From: Adiantum capillus-veneris
Lineage: Eukaryota > Streptophyta > Polypodiopsida > Polypodiales > Pteridaceae
Reading direction: 5' to 3'
Length of the DNA: 64,000 nt
NCBI GenBank assembly: GCA_014529385.2
Contig: CM043950.1
Location: forward strand, 158,302,545 to 158,366,544
In this document: positions 33,253 to 43,134 of the stretch, piece by piece
Layout: each line of letters begins with the position of its first letter
Position numbering within the stretch: the first letter of the stretch is position 1
The notes under the pieces: model-generated
The model's input: the letters and a program-made list of their open reading frames with translations, nothing else
What the model was told of the DNA's origin: nothing
Databases searched by the model: none
Made by a program: the position numbers and the translations under genes

Positions 33253-34728
33253 TTGCAGGTCATCATGGTGGCAGCAATTGTCAAGCAACCGAGATACCAG
33301 GGATTGGAGTCATTGACTCCCATTATTAGCTACATTTTGGAGGGTGAGTTTCCACAAGACTTCACGAAGGCTCAGAAGAGGAGACTCATGAAGAAGGCAA
33401 GCGCGTATCTCTTCCTAGAAGAATCCCTCTATCAAAGTGGGAAGGATCAAGTGTGCAGAAGAGTACCAACTATCAAGGAAATTCTAGCCATTCTAAAATG
33501 TTTGCATGAAGAGACATGTGGTGGTCATTTTTCCCAAGAGTTAACTGTAAAGAAGATTTTTCTTGAGGGGTATGTTTGGCCAAGTTTGCATGTGGATGTT
33601 CAACATTGGTCTAAAAGCTGTCACAATTGTCAAATAAATGGAAATAGAAGGTTGGTGCATGGCCCGAGGCAAATAGTGCTTGCAAATGGACACTTTGAAA
33701 AGTGGGGCATTGATGCTATGGGTCCTCTGCCTAGGACAAAAAGTGGTAAACTCTACATTTTAGTGGATGGAGACTATATGACTAGGTGGGTGGAAGCACA
33801 AAGTGTGGCAAAGGTAAATGAGAGGACAGTGAGAAAATTTGTCTACACTCACATTTGTTGTAGATTTGGCACACCTTTGGAGATTGTTTCTGATAATGGT
33901 CCAGGGTTTAGAAAGGGCTTGCTCACAGAAGTCTGTGAAGAACTTCACATTCTACATCGTCATAGTACACCCTACTATCCCCAATCAAATGGTTTGGTAG
34001 AAAAAGCTAATGGTGTCATTGCAGGAATCATTAGAAAGATGGTGAGAAACAAGACAAAGTTGTGGGATGACTTCTTAGATGGTGCCTTGTGGGCGTATCG
34101 AACCACATATAGGGAAGCCACAGTCTTTACACCATTTCACTTGGTCTATGGTCAAGAGGCTTTACAACCAATTGAGCTCAACATTCCGACAATGCGACTT
34201 CATGGCAAAGCAGCACAAGATGATCAAGAAGCATGGATGGATCGACTTATTACCTTAGTTGAGCTTGAGTGGAAAAGAGAAGCAGCATACGAGTGCTACA
34301 AGAGGAAAGCTACACAGGCGAAGGAGAAGCTTGACAAGAAACAAAAGGAAAAAGGCATCAATGAAGGAGATCTGGTGCTAAGGTATGACAATCGACTCGA
34401 TAATCATTTTGATGCCAAGTTTGAAACTAGATGGTAGGGGCCATACATAGTCAAGAAGGCTTGCAATTCAAGTTACTATCAACTTATGGACTTGAATGGG
34501 AAAGAGCACTCCAGGAAGGTGAACGGGTATCTCCTAAAGCCTTATTTGAGTCGCCTTCTACCAAAGGATCTACCAAAGATCTGTCAAAAGACAGCTACCT
34601 CACGTCAGTATTGTTCCGTGAAACATGAGTGTAACTCAAACCAAAATTCCAAGGGGCCAATCAATGAAGAGCTTGTCAAGGACTCTAAAGCACTCTCTTT
34701 GGAAAAGATGCTTTATGATGGTACATGA
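33253..34728 (+). pseudogene. Integrase of element A, one in-frame stop
   Basis: 394 residues to TAG 34435-34437, then open in the same frame to 34728. Zinc-binding H85, H92, C123, C126 (H-x6-H-x30-C-x2-C). Catalytic core D154 (GIDAMGP), D214 (SDNGPGF) and E250 (GLVEKAN), with 35 residues between the last two, as in all D,D-35-E integrases. The stop falls in the C-terminal GPY module at W-stop-GPYIV, where related elements have W-Q/E-GPY. A basic tail follows. Integrase inserts element DNA; the only visible lesion is that TAG. Confidence 0.92.
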
Positions 34729-34743
34729 ATATACCATCATCCT

Positions 34744-34752
34744 GGGGGAGGG
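34744..34752 (+). promoter_or_regulatory. Polypurine tract of element A
   Basis: GGGGGAGGG, four bases before the 3' LTR start TGATAG. Confidence 0.8.
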
Positions 34753-34756
34753 CTAA

Positions 34757-37091
34757 TGATAGTCGTTTTTTGGCTCTCTGTAATTTCCATAGTGAGTTAC
34801 CTCACCCTATCAAATCACTCAAACACTGTGGTTACCCTCACCTTTTCACTGTATATAGGTGTGTGTGAGTTAGGGGACTTTTCCCATATCTTTTTAATAA
34901 ACCCTCAATTAGCTAGTCATTGGGCTAGTTGAGCCAAAAATAAATAAAAAAATTAAAAAAATATAAGTATATTATGGCCCATTTGCGTGTAAATATTTCA
35001 TTGTATATAGGGCCTACATAAAAGGATTTTTCATAATTATTTGGTATTTATTTAAATATTTCTACCTAGGGTGTGTTATTTATGCTATGTACATTGACTC
35101 ACCATTACCATATTTTTTCTTACCATTTTGCATACTCTTCATTCCATATAAAAATAATCTCATGCAAGATTCTTTTAGTTTTTGTGTAACTCCATCCCAA
35201 CAAAAATCCAAAAAAACTAGTTCTATTTATGAGAATATTTTTTGACTATTGTGATTTTTTCCTTTCTACATCTATTCTCTATTACTTTCATAAATAAGAC
35301 CACCACAAATATTCATCTTTTTATGGTAGACTTATAATGAGAGAGATTTATTTTGACCCCTTTATATTTTTTCCACCTATGTTATTTATATTTGACATGT
35401 ACATATTCTTTTTAGACCCCTCAATATTTGATTTTCTTAGTTGTACTATTCACTTATATCATGATCTCAACAATATCTTCAATTAAAGACCTACCAAATG
35501 AGGTCAAGGGTATGTGGCATGCATGCATGCACTATGGAGGGCTCACTCTTGGAGGCATTCAAAAGAATCATCCAAAGAAGGACCCCACAAGGCTTTGTGC
35601 AGTGGAAAAAGATAGTTGGTTTTGCTGAATTTTTAAAGATCACTTGCTCTCCGAATTTGAAAAGGTGATACAAACAAAAGTTGTAACACGTGGAATGAAC
35701 TTTTACCTCAATTTTTTTCATATTTTTTTTGAGCTACGATCTGTGAGCTATGATTTTATTGGTGGACCCTAGTTTGCCCATGCTATGCAGTCACACTCCC
35801 TCTTCCACTTTATCATTTTTCTCTTTCACACACACTTCTCCACTCATCATCCCCACCTCTCTCACCACTCTTCTCTGCACCCTACTCACCTTCTTCTCAA
35901 CCTTGAAGAATAAGAGAAACCATGGTGAACTCATGTCTCCTACACACACTTCCATTCCAAAATTGACCACCTAGTCTCATTTTTCCTTATCCATATTACC
36001 CATATCTATAAAAGAAACCACAAAATTCAGCCTCTTCTCTTGAAAGATAGCATCATGGTGATTAATTACTCATGTTCACTTGCCTTGGCTCCCAAGGAAG
36101 GTCAAGAGTGGAGAAAAAACGTACCGTCAAAGCTACTGGACCGTCAACAAGTGTCAAAATTGATCCTACTCAATACACTTGGAGCATCAACATTGTAAGA
36201 AATCCATATTTTCTTACCTATTAAGAGTTTGTTCTTCCTTATTTGTATCCTAATTGGATACTCCCATTGTAAATATCCAACTCCATTTGTAAATCAATAA
36301 AAATACTAACTCTACTAATTTACTAACACTAACCTACTATGAAAAGTCCTATCACCTCCACTTCTCTCCTCTCTCTCTTCTTCATCTATCCCCACCAACT
36401 TCTTGATAATTCCAATTTAAATTAGATAAGTTCTGAAAATCTAACCCAACCATGGTCAGAGGAGTAACCCTAGCCCTCAAAATTGCTATAAAAGGAGGGT
36501 GTAGCTAGCACAAAAGGGGGGAGCCATAAGCAAGAGCACTATGCTATAGCTTGAGAAGCCAAGCTCAACCTCTCTAGAAGGAGCTCTTGAGTGTAATCTC
36601 ATTGTCTTATGCATGTGCATGTGTTGTAATAGGGGTGATTAACAAGGTAACTCTATGCCATTGTAAGAGAGAGAGTGATCATTCAATTGAGAGTAGGAGA
36701 TCTATCATTTCTCCTACTAGTGTAAGCCCAACATTTGCTGAATCAAGGAGGGTGCATTTGGACTAAGCTTGGATACTTTGTCTCTCTTTCAACGTGAAGA
36801 AATGGACAACAATGATGTGTAAGTGTCTTGATGTTTTTTTTTTAAAGTTCTTGATAGCTTGTCTATAGGTGTTGTCATCAATTTAGCCATAAATCCCACA
36901 TACTGTAAGAGGGCGACAGGGTGGCTTTTCTTGTGATGTGTTGTGGTGTAATTTACTTAAGCTATGTTGAACAAATAGTAATCTCACTTTGATTGGTCAT
37001 GACAAGCACCCCCTCCCCTTTCTCTCTCTTTCTTACATATATAATTGTGTTTGCTTGATCATTGCCGATACATTTCAAAGCAGACCGAGCA

Positions 37092-37155
<64 letters not shown>

Positions 37156-37330
37156 ACACGTCCTAGTTCACATCCAAAACTAGGTGGTGCCCCAAATTTG
37201 TGTAGGGTTAGGTTGCGGGTTTGTGTGTGTGTTTGTTGTTTTTTCCAATCCCAACCCAAATTGAGCAACACGGGAGCCTAGAAGAGTGCTTAGAGGCCAC
37301 TCTTCTTGTTGCCCGCCCCGGACCGCCTCA
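34757..37330 (+). mobile_element. 3' LTR of element A
   Basis: Same ends and order as the 5' LTR: TATA candidate at 36485-36495, (CT)n at 37095-37153. Compared with 25378-28013 it lacks two short segments, each bounded by a few identical bases (GGGTGG and GACA/AACAA), and contains scattered substitutions. Confidence 0.93.
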
Positions 37331-37334
37331 GTAG
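37331..37334. repeat. Target-site duplication of element A, right
   Basis: GTAG, matching 25374-25377. The following TGAGAAAAACCCTCTATG resumes the interrupted minisatellite unit. Confidence 0.7.
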
Positions 37335-38148
37335 TGAGAAAAACCCTCTATGATCTGTGTTCACAAACAATTAAAAAATCTAAACAATACTATAGAGTAT
37401 CCTATGGCCCTAAGACCATAAGATGTCATCTATTGCACCTATAATTCCATTTGGTATTTTATTTAACTATACAAAGTTAGATGAGGCACTTGCTTAGATA
37501 AACTATCATAATTCTAACTTTGAAATTATTTCTTAACATAAAACTACAATATAAAAACTGCTAATACAAGTTTGTGCCAAAGAATCAATGTTAAGATGAA
37601 GATTTTTTACATCAAGTACATGCTTTAAAACTTCACTCAAAGGTTTTAGAGATGGTGTCTCAAAAAAAGGAGGTGTTTAAAAACACCATTTGATGTGAAT
37701 AATACGAATTGTATACATTGATTATGTCAAAATAGTATAAAGTATAAACATAAATATTACCACCAACTTGACAGTTTCATAAAAATGATGGTCTTCATCG
37801 CATGTACAATAAAAGACTAACTAGAAAGTGTATGATATCTCCAAGATTGAGGGTGTTCAAAAAACACCGTTTTGTAACACTACCAAATGTCAAGAAATTC
37901 TGATTTTTTGGATCACTTAATAAAGACAATTAATAAGAAGAAAAAGTTAACAATACCATAGAAGCATCAAACAATGAAACCAAAGAGCTTGAATGAGAGA
38001 AGTCTCCTGACAATAGGATGCACTTCATTAAAAAAACAGCTTAAAGATGTTTCAAGATATCCCACAACATTCCATCAAGTTTAAATTTTGAAAAGTACAC
38101 ATTGCCAAATACTTGGTAGATGCTATTTAGAATACTTAACTAGTACAC
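37335..38148. other. AT-rich host-repeat DNA
   Basis: After about 30 bases of minisatellite the sequence AACAATACTATAGAGTATCC and the next ~60 bases repeat 24830-24890, so the host unit on both sides of element A is the same repeated segment. The rest is AT-rich with several A/T runs and no gene. Confidence 0.5.
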
Positions 38149-38803
38149 TTAAAATGGCCTCCTTCTCTTGATATTTTGAGTCCTTTGAGACATATAACAT
38201 TGCATTACATAGTGAGTCTCAGGATCAGGATGGAATATTACAAAAAATTTTATGGTATAGTCTCTCTTGTCTTTAGCATACACCCATCCACATAACCATG
38301 GAACAATTTCATCTTTTAAAAAACGTTGAAGCAATTGAGTAGGTTGGTTCCAAAACTTTGGAAAAATCATATAAGTTCCTTGCATATTCCACATCACTCG
38401 ATATGGACTATCATCAAATATTATAGTGTTTCCCCCATCTAAATAATCAAATAGCTTCCATATGGTCGAAAGATTTTTGTGATAGGATCTTTTGTAACAG
38501 ATCATGAAATTTGAATTTTGGCAGCACTGGTTATCCATTATCATCTTGAATTTGTGACTTTGTGTAGGAAAACAGATCTTGATTATGTGTTGAGATTTTT
38601 GTAAACGATGGCAGCTCCAAATCAAAACCTCAAAGAACTCAAAGCAAAATCTTAATAAATACTCTACATCTGGACGCACCGCATACATCTCATTGTTATC
38701 TTCTACAATGCACATGTACTTGGTCCAAGTTGGCCTTCAATCAAATGTTGCAAGAAGCACACCCTCTAAATCCAAGATAAGCGTTCTTTTGTCCTGTTTG
38801 AAA
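38149..38803 (-). pseudogene. NLI/FCP1-like phosphatase relic 2
   Basis: In the minus-strand frame, LILDLEGVLL lies at about 38770-38800, then an in-frame TGA after ATFD, then an open frame from 38715 to 38149. It contains VRPDVEYLLRFC, VLIWSC and IIFDDSPYRVMWN. These are the landmarks of the NLI-interacting-factor (FCP1/SCP) phosphatases of the HAD superfamily: the nucleophile block DxDGT/V (here D-L-E-G-V) and the metal-binding DD. Such enzymes remove phosphate from Ser/Thr of proteins such as the RNA polymerase II tail. The second Asp is Glu here and the frame is stopped once; TGA could derive from CGA. Confidence 0.7.
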
Positions 38804-39370
38804 GATGTTGGTAGATAATGAAACCATTGCTCTTGGTTTGAATGTGATATTTGATAATATGAAAGGGAGCTCCTCTATTTTGTGATAATCTAATAGCAAA
38901 ACATTTTTTCTTAGAAGCCCTGAAATGATTTTAAAAAAAAGTTAATATAGAGATCTTAAGTGTGTTGAAGGCCTTAGGGACATAGGTGCTAATTTGTGGT
39001 TACACTTAGTAAGTCCTATGCAAGAACACATGCTAAACTATGACCCTATGGCCTTAGATTCATAGGGTGTTGAGACCATAAAGTGAAATTCCCCCAAGGA
39101 CATATAGGGTGAGATTTGACCTTATGAGCATGTAGATTGTCCTTGATGGCACAGTGAACTCAAATTTCAAAGCAAACAACTATAAAATATTTTAAAAAAA
39201 AGAGCATTTGGCACATGAAACTCAGAAGTTACTTATAGTATTGAAATACAATTTAAAAATCTATTAATCATTTACATCTTCATATATCTTGAAACCCTAA
39301 GCACTCTAACAAAGTCTCTGAGTACATAAAGATCTTTGTAAATGAAAAAATGTTACAAAACATTGCTCCA
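38804..39370. other. Spacer with degenerate minisatellite units
   Basis: Between the two phosphatase relics. About 38970-39140 holds eroded versions of the hairpin unit (CCCTATGGCCTTAGATTCATAGGGT). Otherwise AT-rich, perhaps an old intron or intergenic DNA. Confidence 0.5.
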
Positions 39371-40300
39371 TCATTTCTTGATATAGGGATATTTGAGATC
39401 ATACTGAATTTTTAGATGCTTTATATAATTCCTGGCTTCATGTACTTTGATCACAGGCTCCTTGTATCCCAATTTTTGGGCAAGCATGATTGCTTCTGTA
39501 CCTTTCAAGGCTGATAATGATTTGATATTCTTTAAGACCCTTACTTTTCGTCGATCACGTGCTGAAAGTTTCTTGTCTTGACTTCGAGTGGACATTCCAC
39601 TAGTGCTAGATGTTGTAACTTTCTCATCGTGAAGAGGACGTGAAACTTCTGGTAGCCTTCTCGTGGAGTAGGTTTTTCCTAGAAAAATTAGATTTCTCTC
39701 CTTCCACTCTACAACAACCTTGTGTATACGGTTATAAAGCTCATGACCTTGAGCAATGGGTGCTTGTCCATATAAATGAGACCCTGAAACTATGAGAATG
39801 TCATTAACATGATTGAGAGCTTTGATATATGTTAGCAGCTCCCCAAGGAGGATATTATCCTCCTCATCATCAACATTAAATGATGGTGGAAAAATACAAT
39901 TCAATGCAGGATTCACACATCCCTTTAATGGTTCATCATCTACAAGAAGCAATCTTCTTGCATCAAGCCCAAATTTTGATGATGCAATAGCCAGCGGTTT
40001 GAAAAGTGCTTCTACTCCTGGATTATCTAAGCGAGTGATCCTTGATTCTACACATGGTTGACATTGGCTTTGCCCCCAGATCATAAAGAATGGAAATTTT
40101 TCTTTAGCTTTCTTTTCTAAAATCTTGATGATGTCCACAACATGCATGTCATTAGCAGCTGACCATATCCCTACATTGAAATTGCTAAATAGAGCCTTTA
40201 AAAACTCAATGCATCCTGGACGAAGAACAATATGCTCATGTCCAAACTTTAAGCTCTTCATTTTCTTGGACTTTTGCTACCATCTCCTGAGGAACAATCC
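39371..40300 (-). pseudogene. NLI/FCP1-like phosphatase relic 1
   Basis: A 296-residue frame from 40261 to 39371: VLRPGCIEFLKALFSNFNVG, IWSAAND, FFMIWGQSQC, LLLVDDEPLKGCVNP (the HAD metal-binding DD) and IFPPSFNVDDEEDN. A basic C-terminal tail of ~110 residues follows, not part of the phosphatase fold. Upstream, in a different frame, IIVSLCGLFL stands where the catalytic D-x-D/N-G block should be, with the nucleophile Asp replaced by Ser. It is a paralogue of relic 2 on the same strand; the pair may be tandem genes or halves of one. Confidence 0.7.
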
Positions 40301-40789
40301 ACACAAGCTCACTATTATAGTCAGCATTGGTTTGTTGGTGGATGGAAGGTCTGACTCACCATGCACTTCGATTTCCAAATCCTGGGGTGCTAAAATATTT
40401 GTGTTGGATTCTCCTTCTGGCGTTGCACATGTTCTGGAACTTCCATTGCCTTCTACTTCCATTGTGGTGTCATGCAATCCAATTCCCAACTCTTGGGCTA
40501 GTAGAATATTTTCATTGGATTCTTCTTCTTCCCTTGCACATGTTCTAGAACTTTCACTGTCTTCTTCCATTGGATTACTCTTTAACTTTATCTCTAGTCG
40601 TTGTAGCAGTTGACCTTCAAAGACTTGTAAATTCTTGTCATCTTCGTCAGAAACTCTTTGGTTGACATGGAGATTGATAGAATCTTTCTCAGTAGGGTCA
40701 ATGACATTAGCATCCTCTATACCAACAATCTCGAGTAAAACTTTGTCAACCGCAATATCTTGTTGAAGGACTGCAAGTTTAAAGAACAC
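40277..40789 (-). CDS. Acidic N-terminal ORF ahead of phosphatase relic 1
   Basis: 170 residues, acidic, with an internal repeat: two units of about 40 residues, each containing SSRTCA, then an NILLAQELGI- or NILAPQDLEI-like block. The C-terminal residues run into the degenerate nucleophile block of relic 1, so this was probably the N-terminal region of the same protein, now separated by a frameshift near 40277. A second partial copy lies at 62090-62352. Confidence 0.5.
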   Translation of the reverse strand: MFFKLAVLQQDIAVDKVLLEIVGIEDANVIDPTEKDSINLHVNQRVSDEDDKNLQVFEGQLLQRLEIKLKSNPMEEDSESSRTCAREEEESNENILLAQELGIGLHDTTMEVEGNGSSRTCATPEGESNTNILAPQDLEIEVHGESDLPSTNKPMLTIIVSLCGLFLRRW

Positions 40790-41084
40790 CTAATTTTAGA
40801 TTCCAAAGTATCTACATTTTGATAACTCTTTTTTGTCACACTCTTAGAAAAAACTAATCGCAAATAGCAAATTTACTAACTGACAATACATCTACAATGG
40901 ATTTATTTTTATGCTCCTTATTGTCTAGAGATTCCTAATCTTTATCTAGCTACATTAGTTCTTTGTTCATGATGGTGGCGCCCAGAAGTATACTTGGAGA
41001 AACATTTTTGCCTTTAAGCTCTATAGCAAAAGTCTCATTTTCTATTGCCATGATCTTCTTAAATTGGATGATTTCCTTGACTAA
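40790..41084. other. Non-coding upstream region of phosphatase relic 1
   Basis: AT-rich, duplicated at 62353-62640 with few differences. No clear gene on either strand. Confidence 0.5.
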
Positions 41085-42105
41085 GTTTCTTATGGCCTTC
41101 AGGCCATACGGTTCTCTTTGTAGATATCTCTATGACTTTAAGATAATCCAAAATATGTATGTTTATGGCCTCAAGACCATAGGGTTAGGATTGTTGGGAG
41201 GTCTCAACATATAAATAGATACATGGCTTCAAAGCCATATGGTACTTTATTTATGTGTCACCCTATGGCCCTAAGGTCATGTGTTGTCATAGGGCCACAA
41301 GATGCCCTCTATGAGCACTAGTAAGAAACCATATATGCTTTATGTTGTCACCCTATGACCCGAGGGCCACAAGGTCTGCCTTTTATGCTAGTAAGAAACC
41401 CTTTATGCTACATGTTATCACTCTATGGCGTTTGGGCCATAGGGTGCCCTATGTGCTAGTAACAAATCCTCTATGCTCTATGTTTGCACCCTATGGACCT
41501 AGGGCCACAAGGTACCCTCTATGATAGTAAAAAATCCTCTATTCTCTATGTTTGCACCCAATGGACCTAGGGCCACAAGGTAGCCTCTATGATAGTAAGA
41601 AATCCTCTATTCTGTATGTTTGCACCCTATGGACCTAGGGCCACAAGGTAGCCTCTATGCTAGTAAGAAAAACCCTCTACGCTCTATGTTGGCACCCTAT
41701 GGAGACTTGAGGGCCACAAGGTACCCTTTATAATGCTACTAAGAAACCTTGTATGCTATAGGGAAGCACCAAATAGCCCCTAGGCCACAAGGTTCCCTCT
41801 ATGCTAGAAAGAAAACCTCTATGGTCTACATTGGCAACCTACAGCCCTCTCACCATAGGGTGCATCAAATGGCTCCGAGGCCACATGGTGCCCTCTATGC
41901 TAGAAAGGAAACCTTTGCGCTCTACATTGACACTCTATGGCCCCAAGATCATAGGGTGCCCCTTATGCCTAGTATGAAACCATTGAAACTCTATATTAGC
42001 ATCTAAAGACCATAGGCCACAAGGTGAGCTCTATGTTACTAAGAAACCATCTAAACTCTATGTTGGTAGCCTATGGCCCAAAGGCCATAGGATAGCCAAG
42101 GAACC
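41085..42105. repeat. Hairpin minisatellite, array 2
   Basis: About 14 degenerate units of ~68 bases with the CCCTATGGCC/GGCCATAGGG inverted repeat and the TCTATGCTAGTAAGAAA phrase. Some units replace the second arm with GGGCCACAAGGT, giving two unit subtypes that alternate irregularly. Short Pro/Tyr/Leu-containing frames across it are periodic artefacts. The array is interrupted by element B. Confidence 0.9.
42101..42105. repeat. Target-site duplication of element B, left
   Basis: GAACC, matching 61223-61227. The unoccupied paralogous site at 63586-63610 has a single GAACC in the same context. Confidence 0.92.
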
Positions 42106-42727
42106 TGTTAAGGCGGTTACGCCGCTAGCGGAAGCTAAATAGCGAGAACTCAACCAACAACAGAATTTGTCAGACGAGGACGGAGCTTGACCCGCAGGCG
42201 CATGGAAACAACTAGGTGGGTGTCAATCACCTACTCGACCTTCTAAGACAATCACTACTAAGGAAATCAAATCTAAGTTCTAAAATACGCAAGTGACTGA
42301 AATCCTTACTACGAACGAATGCTATACGAAACAGGATCTAGAATCATTGAATCGATCTCAAACTCAAGGGGAAGTCTATACACTAGGTAAGAACAACACC
42401 CTAAAGACTTGAACTGAAAAATCAACCTATAATGACTACGTGCGGTAAACGCGTATGAAGACAGGCCGAAAAATACAGGTGATCAAAACTTGACCCCGAT
42501 GGTACGAATGCGTAGCTCTACTCGTTGCGGTTCTATAGATATGCTGCACGTTCCATTCGGACACACGAGTTGGAAGAAAACTCACACCGAAGCTCGTAGG
42601 AACTTACCACACATAGAAGCCGATAGCTCGCACTCTTGGTATCTATGCGTAGCTCTCGCCGTTGCTAACACAATGGCGGTGTCGCTTCTCCAATGGCGGC
42701 TCTGTAGCTCGCGTAGCAAGTAGATAA

Positions 42728-42798
<71 letters not shown>

Positions 42799-43085
42799 AC
42801 ACAGTCATGGCGCTCAAAAACTCACTTTGATTAATAATCCGAATCCCCTTAGGTTACAAAACTTTGGCTTATATACCTCAGCCATGGAGGTGAGAACATC
42901 TCTAACTAATTACATCGGCAAGTGAAATTACTTCGGAATTACAAGCTGGAAACTCAATTGAGTCCTGTTACTTAATGAATGGCTCCAATCAAAATCAATG
43001 TCGCAAAGACATTTATTACAATGAATGGTTACAAAAATGATGAGTGTGAGCAAAAATGTGGGTGTGATCCTCTGCTGGCTCAACA
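42106..43085 (-). mobile_element. 3' LTR of element B
   Basis: Plus strand starts TGTTAAGGCGG and ends GGCTCAACA. On the sense (minus) strand there is an AATAAA near 43010, a TATA box TATATAAG at 42868-42875 and a GA tract at 42730-42796. The half-site AAACGCGTATGAAGAC of the element's palindrome is at 42447-42462. Confidence 0.93.
42730..42796. repeat. (CT)n tract in the 3' LTR of element B
   Basis: About 33 CT units. The 5' LTR has about 22 units at the same place (60881-60924). Confidence 0.95.
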
Positions 43086-43097
43086 CTCCCCCCCTCC
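43086..43097 (-). promoter_or_regulatory. Terminal polypurine tract of element B
   Basis: The minus strand reads GGAGGGGGGGAG, then TGTTGAGCC, the LTR start. The identical 12-mer occurs internally at 49191-49202. Confidence 0.85.
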
Positions 43098-43134
43098 GCG
43101 TTCATGTCGTCCCTGACATGACTTTTTTGCTTGG

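Larger units (their letters stand above)
25378..37330 (+). mobile_element. Element A: complete Ty3/gypsy LTR retrotransposon, Tat-like
   Basis: A 12-kb element with 2636- and 2574-base LTRs, a PBS, two related leader ORFs, gag with a zinc knuckle, protease, RT, RNase H, a second RNase H, integrase and a polypurine tract. Domain order PR-RT-RH-IN defines Ty3/gypsy. A second, archaeal-type RNase H between RH and IN is the established hallmark of the plant Tat lineage. Several in-frame stops and frameshifts make this copy non-autonomous. It sits in minisatellite array 1 and is flanked by a 4-bp duplication. The LTRs are similar but differ by substitutions and two short deletions, so the insertion is not recent. 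Confidence 0.92.

Noticed and set aside
41342-42006. Pro/Tyr-rich short frames across the minisatellite arrays
   Set aside because: They repeat with the 68-bp unit and break whenever the unit length changes by a base. They are periodic artefacts.
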